36,044 nt of DNA from Ignavibacteria bacterium UBA7675 (GTDB taxonomy: Bacteria > Bacteroidota > Ignavibacteria > Kapaibacteriales > UB7675), in the NCBI GenBank assembly GCA_002483085.1, contig DLHF01000078.1, forward strand, positions 1 through 36,044, read 5' to 3'. The first letter of the stretch is position 1. Every line of letters begins with the position of its first letter. Shown in pieces: positions 1-7,397 of the stretch. The notes beneath the pieces were generated by a model. The model saw only the letters and a list, made by a program, of their open reading frames with translations. It made no database searches and had not been told where the DNA came from. The position numbers were made by a program, and so were the translations under genes.

Positions 1-2528
1 TTACCAACAATTTTGTTGTTCATGCTTACCAGCGTATCGAGACCTTCGCTGTTGTTGCCAGTGCGGTTCACCGGGACGGTGTTACGAATCACGATACCTG
101 CGCTGTAGGTGCGACCATCAGTGCGGATATCATCTTCGTAGGTGTAGCTTGTCGTATTGATAATTTGTTTGGGCAGAGAAACAGCATAGCTCACCGAGGA
201 GCCGGGAGCATTGTCGATAAGACAATTCTGAACTGCGTAGTTAGAAGCACCGCGACCGATGTACACAACAGCGCGTTGGCCGTGTGCAGCATTGGTTTGC
301 AGGCGCAGACGCAGAGCTTTGTACTGGCCACCGTCGAATATTACATAACCCGAGGCGTTCGCATTTTTCTTGTCAGCAAACTGCTGAACAAGTGCATTGG
401 GATTACCCGGCGAAAGGCTTTGTGCAAAGCGGATACCAATACCAGCAGCGGATTTCAGCGTGATTGTAACACCACCCCGTGTGCCGATACGGCTGGGAGA
501 TGGGCGCCATGTAATTGTATTGGTTGCGCTCACGCCGAGAATTTTCGACGACATATCAAGCGCCGGAACATTCATATTAATGTTACCTGCTGTGTATTCA
601 GCATCTGTAAGCAAAAATGTGACGGGTCCACCAATACCACAGGAATACAGCGCGTCTACGGCTGCCTGAATTGTCGTGAACGCACGGCCAGCGCCAACTT
701 CATAGGTACCGCTGAGTGCAGGATTAACAGTAAAGAACGTGCTAATGTGGTTGTTTGATTGCACCGGATCAGTTTGAGCATCGTAGTTCACAACCAGTTC
801 AGCTTCGTAGCTACCAGCTTGTGTAAGCACGAGCGACTCGTTAAAGAGCACTTGAGCCTGCTGGCCAATCGGCACATCAGATACAGTAGCCGTTAGAGTT
901 TTTACCAAGACGCGACCGGGCATACGGTAAATACGCATTTGTGCCGGTACATTCGATACATCGACAATACCATTATTAAAGAATATACCCTGAGCTTTGA
1001 ACGGACGGTTAGCACAAACTACAAGGCCATTCTCCGGCGAGATAATTTTCGATGCGGCAAGCTCAATCTCATATTGTATTGAGAACTGATAACTGTCGAC
1101 AGAACAGTTGTTTGAAAGCTGCTGATCTGTCACTACAACCTCTTGCCCACCTACGACGGACTTAAGCAGTTTAGTGCAAATCTTAAGATCGTACTCGCCT
1201 ACGGTAGTTGTGGGCGGGAAAACGGGGAAATCATAGCTTACGATGTCACCAGTGTTCAGCGTGAGGTTACGCAGCGTATCTACAGAGATATACACTAATG
1301 TACCGCCTTTGCGGATCTCAGCCTTAACTTCGAGTTCTTTGATGGTATTCAGACCTACGTTCTGGAAATTAGCGGCTACAGGAACCGGTATATCCAGTGG
1401 GTATTTGAAACTGCGAGGAGCTTGGTTGCTATAGGGCGAAAGAACTTCGCGAACCGCAACATCATTATTGTACGTGATCAGAAATTCTTTATTCCAGGTA
1501 CTGAGACCCGACGTCTTGTTATTATAGGTGGCTTCAAGGCGATACGTGCCACCGGGGATATTGGTCAGGTCAAGCGCGCCATTTGCACCAGCAGCCGGGC
1601 CAGTTGCTTCGGTAAATTCATACGTAAAGGGGCCACCTGTTGAAGGTGTCACAACGATTTCCGAAGAAGAACCGGATTTAGCAGTGTAAATCACGTTGGT
1701 GCTCGGCAGCGGGCCTACAATTCTATAAGTAAGCGTTACGGATTCGTCTTGCGTTGCACGGAACGACACCCAAGGGCGATTAGGAGAAGTGTCATATACT
1801 TGGCCAGAGCGCAGAATACGACGGTCTCCGATGTCTTCGGGATAGGAAGCGTCGATACCTGTCAGCATTCCAAAGCGAAATACAGGACGCAGATTACCCC
1901 AACCGTTAACCCAAGGGGGTAGACCGGGGCAATAGTCATCGCCGTCGCTTACAAACATGACAAATGCGTCGTATTTTTCGTCGATGGTCGTAGTCAAAAT
2001 TTCGGCAAATGATTCCTCGAAAACATCGCCAAAGCCATCTCTGTAGCTACAGAATTCGATAATGAGATTGGAAGTTCCGTCCCACAGAAAGGGCTCTGTA
2101 AACGTGTAGGAATTCCATTGGTCGCGAAGTGGTCGGTAGTCGTCAAGGGTGACAACTGTCGTAAAACCTTCATCTTCAGGAAAGCCGTCGGACAGCGATT
2201 CAAGTGTTGTCTGCTTGATTTTCAGCGCCCATCTCCGGCGAGCCATGTTCTCGGGCACATCACCAACGCGAATAGCAATCGACTCCATCAGCCCGGGAGG
2301 CATACCTTGCGCGCTCAGCTCACTTGCACGGACAAGCCAAGTACCTCTTGTTGTCCACCACCAATCGTCGTAAGGATTGCTAATAGGCCAATTCTCGCGC
2401 TCAGTGCTCATGAACTGCTCGCTTTCTGGACCGCCATTGATTTCGAAGAACGTTTGTGCCTTGCTCTGTTGTCCGGCTATTACCCAGCCAACTAATAGTG
2501 CACAAAAAATTGGAAATAGCTTCCGCAT
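1..2528 (-). CDS. Large secreted beta-rich surface protein (N-terminal 842 codons; C-terminus beyond left edge)
   Basis: The frame is open from the ATG at 2528 to the window edge with no stop, so the gene is partial. It starts with a Sec signal peptide (MRKLF, a hydrophobic core, then about residue 24 SKAQ-T). Residues about 30-270 form an exported domain with many Trp and Asp residues. Residues about 350-450 and 500-605 look like CARDB/Ig-type beta-sandwiches, with phrases such as NDVAVREV and PVAANFQNVG. From about residue 607 the text (YEVGAG, FTTIQAAVDAL, GGPVTFLL) resembles the start of a parallel beta-helix as found in large Bacteroidota surface proteins. By analogy it is probably exported to the cell surface, and a type IX sorting domain may lie off the edge, but that part is not visible. 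No enzyme motif is recognised. A weak AAGAGG precedes the start. It is a free-standing gene with a long upstream non-coding region. Confidence 0.85.
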   Translation of the reverse strand, partial: MRKLFPIFCALLVGWVIAGQQSKAQTFFEINGGPESEQFMSTERENWPISNPYDDWWWTTRGTWLVRASELSAQGMPPGLMESIAIRVGDVPENMARRRWALKIKQTTLESLSDGFPEDEGFTTVVTLDDYRPLRDQWNSYTFTEPFLWDGTSNLIIEFCSYRDGFGDVFEESFAEILTTTIDEKYDAFVMFVSDGDDYCPGLPPWVNGWGNLRPVFRFGMLTGIDASYPEDIGDRRILRSGQVYDTSPNRPWVSFRATQDESVTLTYRIVGPLPSTNVIYTAKSGSSSEIVVTPSTGGPFTYEFTEATGPAAGANGALDLTNIPGGTYRLEATYNNKTSGLSTWNKEFLITYNNDVAVREVLSPYSNQAPRSFKYPLDIPVPVAANFQNVGLNTIKELEVKAEIRKGGTLVYISVDTLRNLTLNTGDIVSYDFPVFPPTTTVGEYDLKICTKLLKSVVGGQEVVVTDQQLSNNCSVDSYQFSIQYEIELAASKIISPENGLVVCANRPFKAQGIFFNNGIVDVSNVPAQMRIYRMPGRVLVKTLTATVSDVPIGQQAQVLFNESLVLTQAGSYEAELVVNYDAQTDPVQSNNHISTFFTVNPALSGTYEVGAGRAFTTIQAAVDALYSCGIGGPVTFLLTDAEYTAGNINMNVPALDMSSKILGVSATNTITWRPSPSRIGTRGGVTITLKSAAGIGIRFAQSLSPGNPNALVQQFADKKNANASGYVIFDGGQYKALRLRLQTNAAHGQRAVVYIGRGASNYAVQNCLIDNAPGSSVSYAVSLPKQIINTTSYTYEDDIRTDGRTYSAGIVIRNTVPVNRTGNNSEGLDTLVSMNNKIVG

Positions 2529-2605
2529 AAAAAAACCTCTTAGTCAGTACTCAAAAAACCAGTCTTATCACTACAAAATTCAGGGTTCATACATGTAGCT
2601 GCTCT

Positions 2606-2698
2606 CATTCTGCCTGCATAGCAACCAATGGGATACGTGAGCTATACTCACGCCTATGCTTGTAAACAGCGGGCATTATTGTGCAGAAAGGCAGAATG
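2606..2698 (-). promoter_or_regulatory. Inverted repeat enclosing a hairpin, upstream of the large surface-protein gene
   Basis: Nine-base arms at 2606-2614 and 2690-2698 are exactly complementary. Inside them CGTGAG/CTCACG (2636-2641, 2647-2652) forms a second stem with a 5-nt loop. The element is 80-170 nt upstream of the start codon at 2528. It could be a structured leader or a protein-binding site; nothing known was recognised. Confidence 0.25.
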
Positions 2699-2946
2699 CA
2701 ATTCACATGGTGCATCAGGGATGTACATACCATATCATCTATGGGATATACCCGGTAACAACTCGACTGCACAGCATTCCTTTAGGCAGGTAGGAACATA
2801 CCAGCAAATCAGAGAGACTTTGGACTCGTTATTTAGCTACCGGAAGCGGCATGAGCAGGGGACACCGCTTTATCTGAAGCTCGTAGTACAGCGGCAGAGA
2901 ATACGTGGGGACAACGTTATCTGCCTATAAACTATACTTTTAGAAA

Positions 2947-2962
2947 GTACGGAACCCCGTAC
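2947..2962 (-). terminator. Possible weak terminator hairpin
   Basis: GTACGG and CCGTAC pair around a 4-nt loop. On the minus strand the stem is followed by TTTCT. It lies about 400 nt downstream of the SPOR gene stop and could end that transcript. The stem is short and the T-run is interrupted, so confidence is low. Confidence 0.25.
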
Positions 2963-3362
2963 AACAGCGTAATGACACACTAATGCTCAAATGGTTGCAT
3001 GTCAACTGTCTTTTTTATCATTTGAGTCCGGCGTGCCGACGCTCTTGTTGGGCATACCTACGCGCATTTTAATATATGCGTATGATGGGGAGGATCAATA
3101 CGCTACAGCAGTCAGTGCTTCATATATTTGTATATATCTGTCCGTAGGAATATGGTACGACGACAAGAATCCGGAAGAAGTAGGAAGGTTACAATAAGGG
3201 GAAATTGGTGCACTCCTCCCCTGCTATTGTATGTGGCCTATGCCCCCCAACTTCACGCAAAACTTTTGCGGTTGGATAGGCTCCTCCGCATCATTACCAT
3301 ACAAGAGTACGTGGTGGAAGTCCATAATAGCTGCCATCATGCAGCGGTGCAGCGCAGCTTGG

Positions 3363-4229
3363 CTATCGCTCAATAATAAAGGGTGTACAATTGCAGTATT
3401 TCTCTACAGTTTCTTTCGCTTTTTCGGCTCCTTCATGTGTACTATAGCTGCCGATGATAACGGCGTACTTTTTCTCGCTATCCACTGTTTTTTCGATAAT
3501 TTCAGTCCGCATACGCGCCGAACGAAACTTTTCGACCTCCGCTTCGGCACTCTGCCGTGTGCTATACAGCCCTACTTGAAGCGCGTACCGGTCGGCAGCG
3601 TCCTTTTCTTTTACAGCAGTTTTCTCGCCAACAGTTTTTTCCGGCGATGCTTTTTCAGCAGGAGCTTTATCAACAGCGGGCTTGGCAGCATTCGTTTTTT
3701 TAGGAGTCTGGCGTGCACTTCCCTGCGCTGCTACCGACTTATCGGCTGCGGACTTGCTCTCGTAGACAGAGGCTTTGCGCGACGGAGGCACCCGCCCTAC
3801 AGCATTTTTGACGAGCTCTGATGCAAAGAGCAAGAACTCGGAATCTGGGTACTGTTTGCGGTATTCCTGCAAGGTTTGCCATGCTTTCGCTGTATCATTA
3901 CGCAAAGCATAAATCTGCACGACCCGCCATTGAGCATCGTCGGCCCATTCGCTTTGCGGGTATTCCTCCACGATTTTCTCAAACATCGGCAGAGCCAAGG
4001 CCGCGTCCTCTACCAGCACAGCATGCAGAAGGCGTACTCCCGGATCGTTGGGGAATTCCGACAAAAGATCGGGTAATTCAGTGCGTACTTCATCGGTCTG
4101 GCCCAGAGCAATGCGCTTCAGCCGGTTGCGAACGAGGTTATCGCTTTGAGCATTGCTCATAGTAGAACCAGCTATACAAAAGCCAATGATGAGAAAGATA
4201 TATGCGAGGGTCTTCAGAAGGGACCTCAT
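3363..4229 (-). CDS. TPR- and SPOR-domain envelope protein
   Basis: This 288-aa exported protein is probably periplasmic. Residues 1-28 are a signal peptide ending SNAQ. Residues about 45-140 are helical repeats of TPR type (DLLSEFPNDPG, FEKIVEEYPQSEWADDAQWR, LQEYRKQYPDSE). Residues about 150-212 are a Lys/Ala/Pro-rich linker (KAPAEKASPEK and similar). Residues 213-286 form a SPOR domain (YALQVGLYSTRQSAEAE ... YAVIIGSYSTHEGAEKAK). SPOR domains bind glycan strands stripped of stem peptides, typically at division septa, so a role in cell-wall or division-site processes is likely; this is inferred from the family. It is divergent from murG across a 120-bp gap. A TAAGTTTG box, which fits the Bacteroidota -7 element, lies at 4273-4266 on the minus strand. 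Confidence 0.85.
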   Translation of the reverse strand: MRSLLKTLAYIFLIIGFCIAGSTMSNAQSDNLVRNRLKRIALGQTDEVRTELPDLLSEFPNDPGVRLLHAVLVEDAALALPMFEKIVEEYPQSEWADDAQWRVVQIYALRNDTAKAWQTLQEYRKQYPDSEFLLFASELVKNAVGRVPPSRKASVYESKSAADKSVAAQGSARQTPKKTNAAKPAVDKAPAEKASPEKTVGEKTAVKEKDAADRYALQVGLYSTRQSAEAEVEKFRSARMRTEIIEKTVDSEKKYAVIIGSYSTHEGAEKAKETVEKYCNCTPFIIER

Positions 4230-4265
4230 AGATTATGCCACAAGAAAAATGCTAAAAAAACCGTT

Positions 4266-4273
4266 CAAACTTA
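4266..4273 (-). promoter_or_regulatory. Candidate -7 box (TAAGTTTG) for the SPOR gene
   Basis: On the minus strand the eight bases fit the Bacteroidota consensus TAnnTTTG, 37 nt before the start codon at 4229. A -33 TTG at the usual spacing is not evident, so this is only a partial promoter match. Confidence 0.35.
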
Positions 4274-4349
4274 ACTAATTTGCTGGCAAAGTTCCTACTG
4301 GCAATATTTTATCGCCGAGAGGAACCTGTTAGTACATCAATATGGAAGT

Positions 4350-5489
4350 ATGGAAAAACAGCCATTAAAGATCGTTGTAGTCGCAGGCGGAACCGGAGGC
4401 CATCTTTTCCCGGCGATGGCAGTAGTAGAATCGCTCGAACGACTGAGCAATGGGCAATGCAGCACCGATTTCATCGGAACAGCTACGCGGATTGAATCGA
4501 CAATTGTACCGCGCGCAGGCTATCGTTTCCACACTGTACCGGCCACTGGCCTACAGAAAAAATTTTCCATGAGCACCCTTTCCTTTGCCTTTAATATGGT
4601 GCGTTCTGTGTTTCGCGCACGAGCTCTGCTCCGCTCCATCAAGCCCGATATAGTGCTGTGTGCCGGAGCATATATGAGCTATCCCGTCGGCCTGGCAGCC
4701 TCGCTGTTGCAGATTCCACTGTTTCTGATGGAGTCCAATGTCTACCCGGGCAAAGCAATTATCCAGCTTGCAGCACGGGCGAGCAAAATCTTTGTGGCAT
4801 TCGACGAAACAACGAAATACTTCCATCCCCGCGCCCAGAACAAAGCCGAAACCGTTGGAAATCCCGTGCGCGGCTCCTTCTCGCGGCTGCCCGACAAGCA
4901 GCAAGCACGCGCTGCCCTCGGGCTTGCTCCTGTGAAATCTACAATTCTGTGCTTCGGCGGCAGCCTTGGGGCAAACTCTATCAACCAAGTAGTAGAGCAT
5001 TCGCTGAGGCCGCTTACAGAAGCAGGCATACAGGTAATATGGCAGACTGGCAATTTCTACATGCCATCTCCCGAGAGCATCCCGTCGGATGGTGTTGCTG
5101 TCTTTCCGTTTATTCACGATATGGCTCAAGCCTATGCAGCAGCCGACCTCGTCATTTGCCGTGCTGGAGCTACATCCATCGCCGAATTGTGCCTTACGGG
5201 TACACCCGCTATCCTCGTCCCCTATCCTCATGCAGCAAACAATCACCAAGAAATAAATGCCAAAGTGATGGAACATCGCCGAGCGGCCTCTGTTGTAAAG
5301 GATAATCAGCTCGATGATAAACTCATTTTTGCAGTTATTTCCCTTCTGGCTGATCGCGATACACTGCTGGCGATGGGCGAGAATGCACGACGTATGGCTA
5401 ACGAGCACGCAGCCGACGATATTGCCCGGAGCATTCTGGAATTTGCCGCTTCGCGCCACGAGACTGAATCGCGCGCGAAAGAACGTTGA
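4350..5489 (+). CDS. murG: UDP-N-acetylglucosamine--undecaprenyl-pyrophosphoryl-muramoyl-pentapeptide N-acetylglucosamine transferase MurG
   Basis: MurG is the GT28 glycosyltransferase that adds GlcNAc to lipid I to make lipid II on the inner face of the cytoplasmic membrane, the last cytoplasmic step of peptidoglycan precursor synthesis. The protein has 379 aa, slightly above the usual 350-370. The lipid-binding Gly-rich loop GGTGGHLFPA is at residues 13-22. A second Gly-rich loop, GGSLGANSIN, follows at about 204-213. The UDP-GlcNAc site is marked by CRAGATSIAEL and the following PYPHAANNHQ. The start at 4350 gives a complete N-terminal beta strand (KIVVVAGG), so no longer start is needed. 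No mur or fts neighbours are present, unlike the classical dcw cluster; here it heads a short run with a PH-like membrane protein, a small membrane protein and an acetyltransferase. Confidence 0.97.
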   Translation: MEKQPLKIVVVAGGTGGHLFPAMAVVESLERLSNGQCSTDFIGTATRIESTIVPRAGYRFHTVPATGLQKKFSMSTLSFAFNMVRSVFRARALLRSIKPDIVLCAGAYMSYPVGLAASLLQIPLFLMESNVYPGKAIIQLAARASKIFVAFDETTKYFHPRAQNKAETVGNPVRGSFSRLPDKQQARAALGLAPVKSTILCFGGSLGANSINQVVEHSLRPLTEAGIQVIWQTGNFYMPSPESIPSDGVAVFPFIHDMAQAYAAADLVICRAGATSIAELCLTGTPAILVPYPHAANNHQEINAKVMEHRRAASVVKDNQLDDKLIFAVISLLADRDTLLAMGENARRMANEHAADDIARSILEFAASRHETESRAKER

Positions 5490-5548
5490 AAGATATTGGC
5501 TAAATCGGTATCTTGCGCCGCAATACTGACATCAACAGAGAGTACGAT

Positions 5549-6028
5549 ATGCAGCAGACCGACGAAGTCTCCTATCCTCAGGAATTTAGGCACAGGATCG
5601 ACTATTACTGGCAGGCAATTGCGTTCTACGCTGTCTCGCTGTTGTTCTATGCACTCCTGCGCGGAACAGTCATAGACGGTACGTTTACTATCGTTGTAAA
5701 CGATCCTATTGTCGTGCTCCTCCTTATTCTTATCGTCGGATCTACGGTGTTCGTGCTCGGCAATGCCTTTATGCGGCGCTCTATCGTCGTCGATAAGGAC
5801 TCGCTTACTTTCCGCAATCGCTTTCGAGAGCGCACCTTTACACGAGATGCCATTACCAGTATTTCGGTAGCGCGCGAAACAGCTATCAAAATCCCTCAAG
5901 CCTATCGCGTTATCAAAATTCGCTTGCAGCATCGCCGACGCCCGCTCCGTATACGCCCCTCGCTGTACGAGCACGATAGCGCATTTATGCAAGCGCTTCT
6001 CTCTCTAAAACGCTCTCTTGCGCGCTGA
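5549..6028 (+). CDS. Small membrane protein with bacterial PH-like domain
   Basis: This protein is about 159 aa if it starts at the ATG at 5549. A TTG start at 5513 would add 12 residues, but they read as non-conserved polar sequence. Two hydrophobic segments (about residues 20-40 and 53-75) form a hairpin in the membrane. The following 85 residues (VVDKDSLTFRNRFRERTFTRDAITS, then basic beta strands and a C-terminal helix) match the pattern of small bacterial PH-domain proteins with two helices and a cytosolic PH-like barrel. The function is unknown. It follows murG by 59 nt, and its stop TGA shares one base with the next gene's ATG (TGATG at 6026-6030), which indicates translational coupling. 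Confidence 0.7.
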   Translation: MQQTDEVSYPQEFRHRIDYYWQAIAFYAVSLLFYALLRGTVIDGTFTIVVNDPIVVLLLILIVGSTVFVLGNAFMRRSIVVDKDSLTFRNRFRERTFTRDAITSISVARETAIKIPQAYRVIKIRLQHRRRPLRIRPSLYEHDSAFMQALLSLKRSLAR

Positions 6029-6630
6029 TGACGCCCCCATTGCTCCATAGCTTCCATCCAGCACGGCTGCTGCCCGCAATGTGCGCCGCAGTGCTGCTGC
6101 TGTGCGCCCAGCTCTCCGGGCAGCCAGTACGCCCCACAGAGAACATTGCTCTGCTCGATTCTCTCGTCGGCCTGTTTTCTGCGGCGATTGTGCACGATGT
6201 AGTGCCGGACAACCATGTTCGTATCGCTTTTTCCGACCATCCAGCAGCAGACCGCCTTCGCAGAGTGCCGTTCGCATCCCGAACAAGCCAATCCGATACC
6301 GCTGCACTGCGCTATTATGTGGCAGACTTTGGTATCCGCTATTTTTTGTACGACAACGACGCCGACTCTCTTGTCCGCGAAGCCTCGCTCTGGCTCAGCG
6401 CCGAGGCACCAACACTATCGCAAAAGAAACTGCCCGACTACAATCTGAAGCTCCGCGATACTATCGCCCGCAGCGATCTGCCGTTTGTTGAAAGTAATCA
6501 GTTCGACTTTGCACGCGCTCCAGTGCCCGACAAGCCATCGGATTTTTACTCCGATATCGCCGAACCGTTAGTTGTTGTCTCCGCAGCCGTTATTACTATT
6601 CTACTCCTGTTTACCGTGCGCAGCCAATGA
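6028..6630 (+). CDS. Hypothetical protein with signal peptide and C-terminal membrane anchor
   Basis: This 200-aa protein is not recognised as a known family. Residues about 10-32 are hydrophobic (LLPAMCAAVLLLCAQLSGQ) and look like a signal peptide. The middle is an exported domain with a run of short beta-like segments (RYYVADFGIRYFLYDNDADSL, LREASLWLSAEAP). Residues about 176-197 (PLVVVSAAVITILLLFTV) form a C-terminal membrane helix. The topology suggests a periplasmic domain held in the inner membrane. It overlaps the upstream gene by one base and the downstream gene by four (ATGA at 6627-6630), so it belongs to the murG-led transcript. Confidence 0.7.
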   Translation: MTPPLLHSFHPARLLPAMCAAVLLLCAQLSGQPVRPTENIALLDSLVGLFSAAIVHDVVPDNHVRIAFSDHPAADRLRRVPFASRTSQSDTAALRYYVADFGIRYFLYDNDADSLVREASLWLSAEAPTLSQKKLPDYNLKLRDTIARSDLPFVESNQFDFARAPVPDKPSDFYSDIAEPLVVVSAAVITILLLFTVRSQ

Positions 6631-7136
6631 GTGCCCAACTCCCGGTGCATGACACCGTAGCAATAAGGGCAGCGCAAACAAACGACGCTCATGCAATTGC
6701 CGCTTTAGGTGATGCCGCTCAGCGCGTGTACAACGAACTCCTTCCGCATTTTTATCATCATGTGGACCCCAGCTACTGGCATTCGCGCTTCCTCCGCTCG
6801 CTTGGGCTACGCGACTATTTTATCTTTGTAGCGGAAGTACAAACACCCTCGGGCGCTGTCTGCGCTGGGTATATCGAGCTGTTCATCAAGCACACAACAT
6901 CCCCGCTTATTGTGCCCCAGCTACGACTTCTTGTGGACAATCTCGTGGTTGCTCCCGGCTATAGAGGCGAAGGAATAGGGAAAAAGCTCCTCGTCCATGC
7001 CGATACATTCGCCCGCGAGCACGGTATCGACATTATCGAGCTACAAGTCGCTACAGGCAATGATGCCGCTTTTCATCTGTACAACTCGCACGGCTTTACC
7101 ACGCGCAGCTTCACATTGGAAAAACGACTTAAATAA
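6627..7136 (+). CDS. GNAT-family N-acetyltransferase
   Basis: This 169-aa protein has the GCN5-related acetyltransferase fold. The acetyl-CoA-binding motif A is clear (DNLVVAPGYRGEGIGKKLL, residues about 106-124), followed by motif B (ATGNDAAFHLYNSHGFTTR). The N-terminal strand and helix (IRAAQTNDAHAIAALGDAAQ) are usual for the family. The acceptor substrate cannot be told from the sequence. It is the last gene of the murG run, coupled to the gene before it by an ATGA overlap. It converges on the giant minus-strand gene, and a repeat with a palindrome fills the 261-bp gap between them. Confidence 0.88.
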   Translation: MSAQLPVHDTVAIRAAQTNDAHAIAALGDAAQRVYNELLPHFYHHVDPSYWHSRFLRSLGLRDYFIFVAEVQTPSGAVCAGYIELFIKHTTSPLIVPQLRLLVDNLVVAPGYRGEGIGKKLLVHADTFAREHGIDIIELQVATGNDAAFHLYNSHGFTTRSFTLEKRLK

Positions 7137-7188
7137 CTTCCCCTGTTGTTCATGATTTGGTGGCACGGGCACCGCTGTCCATACGTTT

Positions 7189-7331
7189 GGTCGCTGTCGC
7201 CGGTCGCAACCCCGGCTTGCCGCTGGCCAGATGCCGCGCGCAAAGCAAGGCGCAGAAGGACGCACAACACGAGGCGGACAGTGCTGCGCGGTGCAGCGAC
7301 GCAGCGTGGAGACGCCCATAATGGGCGTCTC
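7189..7331 (+). repeat. Dispersed intergenic repeat, copy A, ending in a 23-bp palindrome
   Basis: The element begins GGTCGCTGTC (7189-7198), contains CGCAGAAGGA (7251-7260), ACAACACGAGGCGG, and the 14-mer GTGCTGCGCGGTGC (7281-7294). It ends in a perfect inverted repeat with 11-base arms around one base (7309-7319, 7321-7331). The same landmarks in the same order are found in copy B at 17209-17334, and the 14-mer also occurs in reverse at 22678-22691. Copy A sits between two convergent genes, where the palindrome could serve as a terminator. Open frames that overlap it read as low-complexity Arg/Ala/Pro text and are not genes. Confidence 0.75.
7309..7331. terminator. Palindrome between convergent genes, possible bidirectional terminator
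   Basis: GAGACGCCCAT and ATGGGCGTCTC flank a single A. The stem is GC-rich and symmetrical, so it would form in transcripts from either side. No T-run follows it on either strand, so if it terminates, it is not a canonical intrinsic terminator. Confidence 0.35.
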
Positions 7332-7397
7332 GGACAAAGACGGCGGCGCTCTCCACCCGCCCTACTCTCTGCTCAAACTTGCACACAGCACGCCGAC

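Larger units (their letters stand above)
2529..3362. other. 834-bp intergenic stretch with inverted repeats, no convincing gene
   Basis: Short open frames occur here on the plus strand (2628-2930, 2991-3197, 3128-3376), but their composition is not protein-like and none has a ribosome-binding site. What can be seen is a series of inverted repeats. Arms 2606-2614 and 2690-2698 (CATTCTGCC/GGCAGAATG) enclose a smaller hairpin at 2636-2652. A 6-bp hairpin with a 4-nt loop lies at 2947-2962 and, read on the minus strand, is followed by TTTCT. A perfect palindrome lies at 3256-3270. It probably holds the leader and promoter of the gene at 2528 and the trailer of the gene ending at 3363. Confidence 0.6.

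Noticed and set aside
2628..3197. Small plus-strand open frames in the left intergenic region
   Set aside because: No ribosome-binding site, biased composition, and the frames overlap inverted repeats. Treated as non-coding.
4551..5459. A 302-codon minus-strand open frame inside murG
   Set aside because: It is a shadow of the murG codon pattern, with a Cys-rich translation and no family resemblance.
7041..7397. Arg/Ala/Pro-rich open frames over repeat copy A (and likewise 17131-17411 over copy B)
   Set aside because: They arise from the GC-rich repeat in several frames at once, with no conserved start or stop, so the repeat is the real feature.
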